Positions 1 through 10,690 of a DNA stretch of 64,000 bases are shown here, one piece after another. The position numbers and the translations under genes are program-made. Below the pieces are notes generated by a model. The model made no database searches, was not told the DNA's origin, and worked only from the letters and a program-made list of their open reading frames with translations. Position 1 is the first letter of the stretch; each line of letters starts with the position of its first letter. This DNA comes from Stenocarpella maydis. Lineage: Eukaryota; Ascomycota; Sordariomycetes; Diaporthales; Diaporthaceae. Location: positions 10,150 through 74,149 of the forward strand of contig NQMI01000017.1 in the NCBI GenBank assembly GCA_002270565.1. The letters are read 5' to 3'.

Positions 1-540
1 AGATAGCAGGGTCGCAATATAGTGCTCTAAGGCGAATTCAGACAATTAACAATAATCTAAACAACTTTATATTAAATTAAGTTGGGCTTCTGTAAGCCCT
101 CCTTATATACCCTCCAACATCATCTCACCCCTGGGCACGCTGCAATAGGCTCTGGTGCAAATTTGCAAATACCGGAAAATTCGCCCTTCCAACACACCAT
201 CTTTAGTTCCAAACAACTAGCCAACCACAGCCCTAGCAATGCCCAAATTAAGTACATACAAACTTCAGAAATCAAGCTATCTAATGCACTAAGTTATATA
301 CTTTTTAGGTAAGAAATAAGAGTAATGCAGAGGTCTGAATTAAGATACAAATACAGGCCAAAATAATCAACTCACGGCCACTAAACTCATCTTGCGTCAC
401 GCACGCACTGGGCATACTTAGCGAAAATCGCCTAACTCGCAAGTCTAGGGTAACTCCTTGCAAGAAGTCTAGGGTAACTCCTTGCACGAAGTGCCAACGC
501 CCTACTGAGCGGTTCCGTTTAACACTCTTAATAAATGATA
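1..540. other. AT-rich repeat-like DNA, no intact gene
   Basis: This is AT-rich, stop-dense sequence directly upstream of the gypsy relic. No reading frame with recognisable motifs is visible. A 24-bp unit is tandemly duplicated at 441-464 and 465-488 (AAGTCTAGGGTAACTCCTTG...). It is probably decayed transposon or intergenic DNA in the same RIP-affected block. Confidence 0.5.
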
Positions 541-2110
541 AGTTAGATATATAGAGTTCTTATTATAATTTAATATTAAGGTTATCTATATGGATGGAGT
601 TAAAAATGCAAGGGCAGATGCGCTGAGTTAAAGACCTGATTATTAGGATCAGGATTTACCTACAGAATGGATAGTATTTAGGACTTAAGAAGACGGAAGC
701 CTTATTCTTAACCGCAAGCTTAACGCTATAATTAGAGTTAACTTCCAAACTAGAAAAACCCGTACTAATCCAAAAAAATAAGATAAGTTAATTATAAAAA
801 TACATAAAGCACTAGCATATAGCTACTAAGGTGTTATAGTAATAATTAAAAGGATTTAGCGGAATTACTAAATCCCTAACCTTAAGAGGAAGGTTTAAGA
901 TATCATTAGTAAATGCAACTCTTGCAATAAAAATAAGGCCTCTAGATATAAACTATATAGACTATTGAAACCCCTGCTAGTACCTATAGCTATATGGTTA
1001 TCCATTAGCCTGGACTTTATCATTAAGTTACCTCTCTTATAAGAACTCTTAACTGGAGTACATTATAATAGTATTCTAGTAGTGGTTTATAGACTGAGCA
1101 AGTATGCATACTTCATACCATACAAGGAAGCCAGCACTATAGAAGAACTCACATATATGTTCTTGCAAATTATTATAAGTAATTATAGAATGCTATATGA
1201 GATTATCTTAAATAGAGATAAGCTCTTTATATTAAACTTTTAAAAATTACTAATGAAGTAACTTAAAGCAAAGCATAAGCTCTTAATAACGGCATATCTA
1301 TAAATAAACAGATAAATAGAATAAATCAACTAGATTATGGAATAATACCTCCAATACTATATTAACTAATTACAGGATAATTGGGTTGAACTGCTACCAC
1401 TAGCATAGTTTGCCTATAATAGCGCAACTATTAATATGACTAAGCAGTTACCTTTCTTTGCACTCTATAGATATAAACTACAGGCATACTATAAATTACT
1501 GCCAGATAATACCCTAGCGGAATCAGCGGAATAAAAAGCAATATAAATTAGATAAATCTAGAAGGATATCCAAGCAGAACTTTCTTTTATATAAGAATGA
1601 ATGTTGAAATACATAAATCAGAAAAGAATTGAGGGACCAATTCTTAAGGAGGGAGATAAGGTCTACCTCCTTTACCGGAATATTAAAACTAAGTAACCTA
1701 GCAAAAAGCTTGACCATAAGACAATCAGCCCCTTTAAAATTTTGAGAAAACTTTCAGATACTAACTATGAACTCTTGCTACCTAAGGGAATGAAATAACA
1801 CCCAATCTTTTATATCTCACTCTTAAAACCAGCACCTAAGAATATAGAACTTAAAATATAGATTAAAATACTTAATGAATATAATAAGGAATATAAAGTA
1901 GAAAATATCATGGACTTAAGATAGTACTAAGGGATAATAGAATACCTTATTAAGTAGAAAGGCTATAACTTTAGTAAAAATATATGGGAACTAGCCTAAA
2001 ACTTAACCTACTGCTATAATGAACTTGAAAAGTATCATGCGCGGACTACTACAGAATAGTCCTAGAAACCAGGAACATAGCCTGAAAATCCTATACATAA
2101 TGAGCTATAA
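540..2110 (+). mobile_element. RIP-decayed Ty3/gypsy chromoelement, 3' half of pol
   Basis: Reading through stop codons gives the pol end of a Ty3/gypsy retrotransposon. The RNase H tail (frame NARADALS*RPDY) is at about 599-645. The integrase follows from about 780 to 1510, with a DFI..LP block near 1013, VVYRLSKYAYFIPYKEAST near 1085-1140, an ILNRDKLF block where the second catalytic Asp would lie (D replaced by N), and an LPLA*FAYNSA block near 1392. A chromodomain-like stretch (EYLIK*KGYNFS, then a Trp-containing helix) lies at about 1890-2045. Most stops are TAA or TAG where Gln or Trp is expected, as C-to-T/G-to-A mutation produces. The element is dead; gag, protease and most of the reverse transcriptase are absent from the window. 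Confidence 0.85.
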
Positions 2111-2928
2111 TAAACCAACATTATAATAAAATTATATAATAAACCCTGGACTTTATGGCTGAAATAGGGAAAACAACTAATAAGAGACTAGTCACAATGG
2201 GAATGACTAGAAGCCAGGACCAGTCAGACAACAGTTAAATAAGTTCCATTCCCAGTAACAAGAATCAGGCACTAAGACAAGCCACCCATAGGTGCATTTC
2301 CTTCACTACCCTCATTACCAGTACCCACAAATTCGGACCAATTGGTACTATCACCCATTAGGGAACTCTAGTTAAAAACTCCCACTTCACCCTTGGAATG
2401 CAACCATGCCTCTTACGCTACCATCCCACCAGCCTCCTTAATGAAACTTTAGCAAATAACCTTAGCAGACTACTTAGCAATCCGCCTTCACTCTACTTTA
2501 GCTTCCTCCTTCTCCACCCGCTCCAACTCCTCTATATTATTAATGCCCTAATAAACTATACGCATTATCTTCTCATATTATAACCATTTCTGCTTGCAAA
2601 GGTACAGAATTCTTATGTTTAGCTATTGGGCCTCCTCCTCTACAGCCTCCAGCTCTTCCTACAATTAACGATGTATTAGGGTAACCTTATTCAACTAATC
2701 AGGAGTGAGACCTCGGATATTATAATTAGATAAATTAAGGCGAATATAGGTCTAATAGCAAACGGATTCTAGATCCATAACCTTATAATCCTTAGCTAGA
2801 TTATGCTCTTTATAATAAGAATAAGGTATAGGAATAATGCTGCCCTTTAAGGTAATAGTGAAAAAAAGGGCGGCCTTATGTTTGGTAATGGAAAAGGACT
2901 TTGCAGGATAAGACTTAGTGACCCTACC
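2111..2928. other. Probable 3' internal region of the gypsy relic
   Basis: This AT-rich, stop-rich stretch lies between the chromodomain and the polypurine tract and LTR. It contains no recognisable domain. Its position suggests the element's 3' internal region, possibly with degraded accessory sequence. A 61-codon open stretch at 2398-2583 has no features arguing that it is real. Confidence 0.4.
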
Positions 2929-3025
2929 CGATATAATGAATTAGGAAGGAGTAAACGAGAATGCGGATGAGTGAAAATGACTTATGGAACACTTTTAAGG
3001 ACAAAAGAAGCAAGGAGGGAGATAG
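2929..3025 (+). repeat. 3' internal end plus polypurine tract of LTR element, copy 1
   Basis: This segment is similar to 3734-3833. Both begin near a TATAATGAATTAGGAAGG motif and end in a purine-rich GAAGCAAGGAGGGAGATAG-like tract directly before an LTR start. That is the usual place for the plus-strand primer of LTR elements. The copies differ mostly by transitions. Confidence 0.6.
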
Positions 3026-3467
3026 TATTATAGGCTAATATATATTAGCGGCTGACTACTGCAGAAGACAACCATATAGGTTGGAAGTAACCCCTAAAAG
3101 GAGCGCCCCGCCTAATCCGATTAGTAATGCTACCTTATTAGGGTTAGGGTTAGAGATCTACTATAATTAATAAAATCAGTATTGATTCCATTGAGTAACA
3201 CTCAATCATAGGATCATTATCGATACTATTGATGACGGATGAAGAGTTAGAACATATAAGGATATAGTTATTACTGCATTAGATAGCTTTTATAGGACAG
3301 ACTCTTTAGTTGTTAATCTAAGTATTTAATCCCGATATTGGATAGCCTTATAGCTAGTGATTATTGTTAGTTAATAATATTGCTTAACAACCGCCTAACA
3401 ATATATTCCGAATATAAACCCTTGATCTTTTAGGTTTAACGTACTCGGAAACCCTTTGATCATTACA
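3026..3467 (+). repeat. Gypsy LTR, copy 1 (about 442 bp)
   Basis: The LTR starts right after the polypurine tract (TATTATAGGC, a decayed TG start) and ends in GATCATTACA. The last 240 bp align closely with the end of the second copy (3834-4349), including a shared block around GATAGCCTTATAGCTAGTGA. It carries a telomere-like TTAGGGTTAGGGTTAG at 3138-3153. Differences between the copies are mainly C/T and G/A, consistent with RIP. Confidence 0.65.
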
Positions 3468-3733
3468 AAGCCTTTAGCGCTATTTTGCAATATTCTAAAG
3501 CTTGATAGCAGATGGATTAAGAATATTATACCCTAAAAGGTTTTAATGGATATACTTATAGTAATAACTAAAATAATGCTTAGAAACCTAATAACTCTCC
3601 TTAAGACCCTGGGATTTATAAGAAGAATATACGGGTATATTAATATAGTTCTCCTTAATAGCCTATAATAAAGCGTAATGATTTATAGTTAACTTCAGGA
3701 TATTAAACTTCTAGATATAGAACTAAATGATTC
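3468..3733. other. AT-rich spacer between two LTR element ends
   Basis: This AT-rich, stop-rich stretch separates two 3' element ends. No motif is recognisable. Because both flanks are 3' internal end plus LTR, it is more likely part of a second truncated or nested element than unique DNA. Confidence 0.35.
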
Positions 3734-3833
3734 TGCCTAATATAATGAATTAGGAAGGCATAAATAATAATACAAATAAATAAAAATAACTTATAGAGTA
3801 CTTTTAAGATAAAAGAAGTAAGGAGGGAGATAG
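3734..3833 (+). repeat. 3' internal end plus polypurine tract of LTR element, copy 2
   Basis: This is homologous to 2929-3025 and ends in the purine tract GAAGTAAGGAGGGAGATAG immediately before the second LTR. Two successive 3' ends imply two element copies, nested or tandem, rather than one element with two LTRs. Confidence 0.6.
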
Positions 3834-4349
3834 TATTATGAGCTAACATGACGGCACCCTGGGGACCCATTTTGAGAGCTTAGGCACTTAGGGCGGATGC
3901 CACGACACGACCCTGCAGGACCCCAACTGCTAAGTTAGCACTATCTACTATAGACCCAGGGTTAGGGTTGAGGAGAGCCCTAGCCTGGCTTCAGTTGATT
4001 AGGATGAAGCTAATGAATCTAGAAAGATGGCTTTAGTTAATTAGGATGAAGCTAATTAATCTAGTAAGACGGCTTCGGTTGATTAGGATAAAGCTAATGA
4101 AGCTATCACTAGTTACAAATGAAGAGTCGGAATATATAAGGATATGGTTATCACCCTAGTAGATAGCTTTTATAGAACAGACTCTTTAGTCGTTAATCTA
4201 AGTATTCAATCCCAGTATTGGATAGCCTTATAGCTAGTGATCATTGTTAAGTTAACGAATATTGCTTATCAACCGCCTAATAATGTATTCTGAATATAAA
4301 CCCTTGATCTTTCAGGTTTAACGTACTCGGAAACCCTCTGATCATTACA
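3834..4349 (+). repeat. Gypsy LTR, copy 2 (about 516 bp)
   Basis: It begins TATTATGAGC and ends GATCATTACA, matching copy 1 at both ends. It is longer because it contains a 42-bp tandem repeat at about 3988-4100. A telomere-like GGGTTAGGGTTGAG lies at 3957-3970. The copy is less AT-rich in its first 150 bp than copy 1, so it may be less heavily mutated there. Confidence 0.65.
3988..4100 (+). repeat. 42-bp tandem repeat, about 2.7 copies, inside LTR copy 2
   Basis: Units begin GCTTCAGTTGATTAGGATGA, GCTTTAGTTAATTAGGATGA and GCTTCGGTTGATTAGGATAA. They differ by transitions and are absent from LTR copy 1, which explains most of the length difference. Confidence 0.7.
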
Positions 4350-4352
4350 ATT

Positions 4353-4496
4353 AACCCAAATAAGACTTTTGCTAATATTAAGGCTATTCGGAGGGCTCAA
4401 ATTGAGGCCGGGGCTATATCGCCTGATAGTAACGATTCTAATGATTCCTCAATACCAACAGAAGAGGGCTTGGTAATAGTTGTGGCGGGGAATTAA
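4353..4496 (+). pseudogene. Possible C-terminal tail of a DDE transposase
   Basis: A 47-codon open stretch, ending in TAA, starts within a few bases of the LTR end. Its translation includes FANIKAIRRAQIEAG followed by an acidic Ser/Asp-rich tail. This resembles the C-terminal tails of fungal pogo/Fot1-like transposases, but that recognition is weak and no catalytic domain is present. Its abutment to the LTR suggests the retroelement inserted into, or recombined with, a DNA transposon. Confidence 0.3.
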
Positions 4497-4881
4497 CGTT
4501 GGGAATAGTGGCATGGTGGGTGGGTACGGCGCCCGGAAGGGGGGCTCGGCCAGAAGCCGGGGCGACGATGTTTGTTAAATAAATAAAAAAAGTAGCAAAG
4601 GTTTAACTCACGCACCTTGTTCACATCTAAACTCAACTCACACCGATGAGCTGTTTCACACCTCGGACTTATTTCCAGGCTTACAGCTAGTCACGAGTAC
4701 ATATGAAGCTGCGGTATCGGGTGTAGGGGTTAGGTGCAAGTGTCATAGATGTAGATGTGGTAGACATGGTTGTCAGTGGGTTGGGCCTTTGAGTTTCTAC
4801 TTAACATCGTGCTCGCGGTGTGCACGCGTACACACTTTTACTGCTGATGTGAATATCTAAGTTTTCTGCTTTTGAAAGCAC
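4497..4881. other. Intergenic boundary between repeat block and gene space
   Basis: Base composition switches from AT-rich to mixed here. No coding signal is visible. It lies downstream of the convergent P450 gene's stop. Confidence 0.5.
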
Positions 4882-7074
4882 TTATCCAGCCGCCACCACT
4901 GAAACGCGACAACCGTCGGCGCTAGAAAGGACCAATGTCAACCTTTGCCGCTCTGTTCCCACCGGCTCTATCTCCTCATCTTCAGGCAGCTCGATGACTC
5001 TGAAACTCTGAAACAGTCTCACGAGTGTGTAAGAAACTTCCATGATGGCGAAGTCTTCTCACAGGCATTGCCTCGCCCCACCATTAAACGGGAAACACGC
5101 CCATCCTATCTCAGACAACTCGCCCGATTCCCAGCGGTCTGGACGAAACTCGTGGGCATCGTTTCCGTATATGCTTTTCATGCGAGAGTTCACGTATTGA
5201 GAGAAAACGACCAGTTCTCCCTTCCGCACCAAAATAGGGCTCTTCCCTAATGGACCGCCTCCTGTTGGTAATACGGTTGTGGTGATGGCTTCACGATTTT
5301 TTAAGGGCACTGATGGATAAATTCGTAGTGCTGACGCGGAGAAGGAAGTCAAAAAAACTTTGAAATAGGTTTTGTACATGTGTGGACAATTCAACGTACT
5401 CTCTTTAATGACGCATGATAAAAACGGCAGCTTTCTGATCTGAGCTCGGCTCGGGTGCACTTGATGTCCCATGACGGAACGAACTTCATCTCGTAGACGA
5501 TGCATAACTTGTGGATGGCTGACCAGGAGACGACTGGGTTCGAAGTGATAAGCAATGGACTCTGCGATTCCTTTGATGGCCCAGACTCACAACATCCAAG
5601 AGAGACAGCACGCAGTTGTGTCCCGTCCTGCTAGCAGCACATTAAGGAGCTGATCACGCAGATCAGTTTCTGAAGCAGATTCGGCAGCGACTTGATCGAT
5701 AAACCAAGACAAGGTGTCACTGTCTGTGGTAACAAAGTTGTGCTTCTGTTGACACCTTACCGGTTTCCTTTCCTGGATGTAGTTCTCCACGAATTGATGA
5801 ACATTTCGACATGCTTGGCGGAATTCCGCGGGACTGTAGAGAAAATGGAAGGGTGCCAGACGGAATCGCTTGGCGAGTCCTTCTTGTGCGAGCTCAAAAC
5901 TTTTGGCGAACTCTCTGTTCTCTTCCGCTTGATCAATATTAGCTCTCAGGCTGTGAACTGACTTTCCAAAAAGCAAGGCTCTAATGAGAACTAAGTTAGT
6001 GATGATAGCTCTCTGAATCGCAGAAAATCATACCAAATGAGCACTACGAGGAAAGGAAACAGAAGAGAAGCCAGTGGAGCACCCCCTCCCTCCAGATACA
6101 ATCTGAGAGATTCTGAGTGAGGCTGGTGAACCCACCATAGAATGGTGGAACAAAAAAGCTTAACGCAGGAGAAAAGGAACATGAAGACTCGGGCTTACGT
6201 AGCAGCGTCCAGAGTCAGACTGAAGAAGAGTGGCTGCAGATCAACTACACCACTGCGAGGCATACAGGCGATAAGATTGTCAACATGCTGACAAAATGTC
6301 TGTTCGAGATTTTGGTACTTCACTCTAGCAAATTGTTTCCTTAAGAGCTCTCTAGAATGTAGCCACTGCAATGGTGGTGATTAGTGCCCGTAGGCTCGAT
6401 GGTCCTGACCGGGGTTGAAGAGAAGAAGCTTAATAGAATTCACGCAATAGACCAGTCATTCTCGAATCTGCAGCTTTATAGGCACGCAGAAGTGTGCTCT
6501 TGTTCTCCCTCCAGTCTCAAACTAAACTTACTGCATGGTCTTCCTGCGTAAAAACTCCATTGCCCAAGAGCGGTGCAAACACTGCCGGTCTACAACCGAA
6601 ACCGTAGTCACTGAAGTTCGTGGATAATAACGTTTCGACGTTGGCAGGATGAAGGATGTGATATGCGCGAGGTCCAACCAGAAGGTATTGGCACAGGTTG
6701 TTGCGACCGTCATAGTCCTTGGCAATCGAACAAAGAAAGGCCAGCAGACGACCGTCTGCGTTGGAGTCCCACAGTTCTTTGATTCTGTCAATACCCAGTG
6801 GCCACCTTTTGGGTAGTTCTGGGGGCATTTTGCATCCATGTTTGTGTCCCAGCGCCAGGTCAGCCTTTGAGATTGGTTAGGAGGGACTTCAAACGTCTCA
6901 GGTAGTCTTTGCCGCAACTTGTCGCCTGCTGCTTACCCGATAGTCTAGAAACTGGTATATCAGCGCATGCGATAGCCATGCAGTTAATACAAGAAGCAGC
7001 GGAAAAGGCCAGCTGAAACAGGTCTTCGGTATGAGATCTGCAAGAGAGCCGACCAGGTGATAGGAGCCCGCCAT
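4882..7074 (-). pseudogene. CYP52-like cytochrome P450 with an in-frame TGA
   Basis: Six exons join in phase: 7074-6937, 6864-6532, 6365-6199, 5980-5591, 5533-5400 and 5330-4882. The introns are 72, 166, 218, 57 and 69 bp. The product would be about 535 aa: an N-terminal membrane anchor (SWPFPLLLVLTAWLSHALIY), the I-helix AGRDTT, the ExxR as KETLR, a TVLPTGGGP block and the heme loop FPFNGGARQCL. This pattern is typical of the CYP52/CYP63 group (omega-hydroxylation of alkanes or fatty acids at the ER). The codon after the heme CL, normally Gly, is TGA at 5059-5061. The remaining 57 codons (EDFAIMEVSYTLVRLFQ...) are intact and in frame. Either the gene is freshly inactivated, a base is wrong, or the stop is read through. 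An upstream ATG at 7182 is an alternative start. Confidence 0.8.
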
Positions 7075-8823
7075 GGCCGAGCGCCGTGGTTTCGGTCGGT
7101 GAGGCGGGGTTTGGAGGGAAACAGCTGTCGTCAAAGGGGCAACCGCCAACCAAAATCCAATCAGTGTGATGCCTCGTGGCATTTGGCTACTTCATGGAGG
7201 TTGCTATTTGAATTGGAAGATGTTGGACTCGCAGAATGAGTGAAGTCGGAGCATTAGTCGTTGCCTGGTGGTGCCATTCTGGGGTATCGGTTCCCAAGTT
7301 GGTGATTGGTGAGTGCAGTTGCTGTATTAGCCGGTGACGCATGCCCCTTCGGATGTGCCATGGAAGCCTGGTGGAAACCTGTCGACAGAGAATGAATTGT
7401 ATCTACAATTCACGTTCTGTCTGTAACCATCCGAGTGAGAATCTGGTGTCTTGACCAGGGCGCTGGGATAATTATGAGGGATCAACTTTTGTTCACATTA
7501 GAGTAAAGGTCAGCGTCGGCTCATCAGCTTCATACAACCGCACAGAGACCAGGTCCAAGATGTCTTCCGGCCTGCACTTCATGTTGAGATTTTGCAATCA
7601 GTGCAGGAGTTTGGGATTTCAGAGCAAGTCGAGAGCAGGCAGAGGCTGACAGTGATGAGCAATGACTCGAGGACAGCCAGGCACATCAACTTGCGGGGTT
7701 TATCTGTATTATCTATACATCTGTAACCAACTAGCTAGGCACATTCCTATTGTGATCAATCACTATTGAGCGCATGTGTCAGTGCTTATTAGTTCGAAGT
7801 AAATGTATTTAACGCCATTGCAGATTCTACACTTCGCATCGGTACAATTCTAAAGTTGCGCTCAATGCACGGTAGTCACGACACAGACTTCAAGCCAGGG
7901 AGTAGCGCCGTGATGGAAAGAAACAAGGTAAACCGATTATTTTGAATTTGCTTCTCAATATCGTAATCCAACTGTCCAACGTCGAAGGTTTATGGGAACC
8001 ATGGCACTGGATAGTAAGCCTTGCCTGCCTAGGTATTCCAGCCGCATAACCTCACGACTCACGTTTCACCCTCTACACCCTCACAGACTTCGGGACTTGG
8101 CACGGGAGAGGTATATTCAGCTTAGAGTGAAAAGAGCTTGGATATTACAGCCAATGTGGCCTGTTTCAGCCGTGAGATTGATGAGCAGAAGCATATGCAT
8201 GCAGCATTGATTCCTCGCGCTCAGAAGAAGAATCCGGGGCCAGGAAGTCCGGGCGTCGAGGCTCCCGGATTGGGCGTGCGTCCCCACGGCCAGCCGCCGG
8301 ACGCGACAGGTGTTGGAGGTTGTTGTGGGGGGGGGGGGACGAAGTGAGAAATGACTACAAATACTAACGAATGGCGATCGGCTTGCTAAGCGGCTGTGGA
8401 ATCGCGCTACGGGCCGCTTCAAAACGGTTGTAGTTTTTCTCCCGGAGGGACGGAATGATTCAGGAGAGGCCAATCAGACCCATGGGAAGTGGCTCGAGGA
8501 TCAAGAGCGCCGACAAAGGCAGCGTTAGTGCTTATGCCACGCGATGTGGCCGACGCCACACGGTTCCTAGGGCAGAGTATTGACGACATATCACGTACAT
8601 TCACGCAGAGTCATGACAGTGTTGATCAGATCTGCGCAAAGCCTGAGGGCTATGTATATATGATTTAACCATTAGACTCAAAGGCGTGCCCGGCTTAGAC
8701 AACACACAAACTCCGTACTTAAAACAACGTCATGCGCCACGCTTCCCGAATAGCAGTTTTGATAATTACATAATGATTATATATTATTTATACAGGAGAC
8801 CTCGGGACCGTCCAAGTGTCCCA
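7075..8823. other. Intergenic region, no gene recognised
   Basis: Only short, overlapping, low-quality reading frames occur here. A G10 run lies near 8329. The region separates the 5' end of the P450 from the 3' end of the rhodopsin-domain gene. Confidence 0.5.
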
Positions 8824-10127
8824 TCACACGGGACTGCGGTGCATGTGACCCTTATACATGCGGAGGCCCTCCTTGTTCATGGTCGAGTCCGCCCGCTCCG
8901 ACCCAGGCCCGGATCCGTCGGATGGCATTTGCTCAATCTTGACCCGCACCGTGCTGGTCTTGACAATGCCGCCGCCCTGGACCAGCTTCGTCGTAGAGGC
9001 TTTATCGTCGTGCGCCTCCTCGTCCTTATCCACGCGTGAGAACAGCGCCCCCATGTGTAAGATGTCGCTGCTGCGGCGCATCGCCTTGTTTGATGAACCA
9101 ATCGTCGGTGGTGGCTGTGCACCGCGGCCGGACGCGCCTCCGGGGAGGTGCTTCGACGGCGGGAAGTAGCTCTCGGTCGCTAGGCCGAGACGGTGCAACA
9201 TGACCTTGAAAAGCGGCCGGATGCAGGCCAGAGATCCCGCTGTCACGGCCAGGCCGCATTCGACAGTGGACCAGATGGCGATGTCGACTGTGGCAACTAT
9301 ATCGCCATTTGTTAACGAGGAGGGGTCAAGTGTAAGGCCGGAGAGGGTTGGGGCTTACAGAGAAAGTCGGGATCCCTGAAAGTTTCAACGTATGCGAGTC
9401 GCACGACGATGGCGGAACTCGCGATACAGCCCATGCTGAGCAGTGGGATGATGGCGATTTTCGTCCTCGGCTTCATGTTGAGCTTGCGGACAATGAAGAT
9501 CGGCAGTATGGCGAACGTGAAGTCGCAGATCATGTTGAGGCTTGAATAGAGATACGTCAGGCCGATGATGATGTCGATATTTATACATGTGCCAGGCTGT
9601 TCCTTGTGCCAGAAGTATGACACAGGGTGGCACTGTAGCGTAGTGACAAAGAAGAACACCAGACCGGTCATGACGTTGATGACGAGGGCGACGTAAATGA
9701 ACCAGACTTGGACGCGCTCGACGATGATGCGCAGGAGGAAGATCCCAATGGAAATCTTTGAGAAGATCATGGTCCAGCAGTACCAGATATAACAGTAATA
9801 CCAAAACTGCGAGGAATCGATGGTGTCAGCAGCGTCGAGGGCTATATCGTGAAGCGGGAGCCTACTCACCTGCATGCCGCTGTCGAAGTCAGACTGATCC
9901 AGGTCTGCATAGTGGCGGCCGGTTCCATAGTGCACGCCGACATTTACACAAGCGACAAAGAGGATAAACGTAATTGTCGCAAGCAACATGAACCAATCAT
10001 CCACCCCGAAGGCCCTCACCATGCGCGTGCGCACATAGGCCCTCAGCATGAACGAAATGGTGGCCATCATCACGAAAGAGATGGCCACGGCCGACAGCAC
10101 CGGCCCGCGGTTCTCGATGTCGCCCAT
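8824..10127 (-). CDS. SAT4/rhodopsin-domain integral membrane protein
   Basis: Three exons, 10127-9870, 9806-9359 and 9296-8824, join in phase across 63- and 62-bp introns to give about 392 aa. The N-terminus enters a helix at once (VLSAVAISFVMMATISFML). Then come RTRMVRAFGVDDWFML, several further helices, a FSKISIGIFLLRI segment, and a final IWSTVECGLAVTAGSLACIRPL block. This is the hallmark of the fungal rhodopsin-domain (SAT4, PTH11-related) family of seven-helix plasma-membrane proteins. The last 110 residues are a hydrophilic cytoplasmic tail. The ligand and role are unknown for most members. No CFEM domain precedes the helices, so it is not a classical CFEM-type PTH11 receptor. Confidence 0.85.
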
Positions 10128-10460
10128 GGTGGTGCGGGACTAGTGGTGGAGGTGGAAAAGACGAAACGGCTTTGTTATGTATCAAGGCGACCTCGTGGTC
10201 GCCATGCCCATCCAATGCCTTTCTTGTCCTGTTTTATCCTCGCTTCCTGCCTCTTGTCGTGAGCGGTCGTCTCCTCGGGGTCGTATTCTGATATAAAGCC
10301 GAAGTGTGTCGGGAGGCTATATGTCAGGAGTAAGGGGGCGGCCAGTTAAGGGCTGGGCGAGGCAAAGTCCACCTAGCAATTCTGCGTTGTTGAGGCTAGC
10401 GCATATTAATAAAAGCTTACGGTTCACCAAACACCTCGTCTTTGATCCTTGGCAGTTCTT

Positions 10461-10690
10461 TTAGACTAGCACGCAGTCTACTGTCATATCCCTGATGCCC
10501 TGCCGGACCGACATATCCAGGCCGACCTTGCATTAAGAGTTGCGGATCTTATCAGTTGTAGAGCGTACACTAGTGTAGGTGCCAGACAGTACAGGGGCAA
10601 ACATGACATCGGCGGGGACCCGGAGGCTCAGAGTGATGTCTGGCCAAGAGAACCTGGTGAATTCGGCGGGCATAACCACCATGGTGTGAT
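10461..10690 (-). pseudogene. Decayed C-terminal gene fragment, family unknown
   Basis: One minus-strand frame reads MPAEFTRFSWPDITLSLRVP, continues to SGTYTSVRSTTDKIRNS, meets TAA, and goes on in frame to GLDMSVRQGIRDMTVDCVLV and a final TAA. The internal stop could be a C-to-T change of CAA. The alternating hydrophobic pattern suggests a former beta-rich domain. I do not recognise the family, and no intact upstream part is found. Confidence 0.25.

Noticed and set aside
3801..3840. Plus-strand ATG next to the second LTR as a gene start
   Set aside because: It lies in the polypurine tract/LTR junction shared with copy 1, and the frame closes within the LTR.
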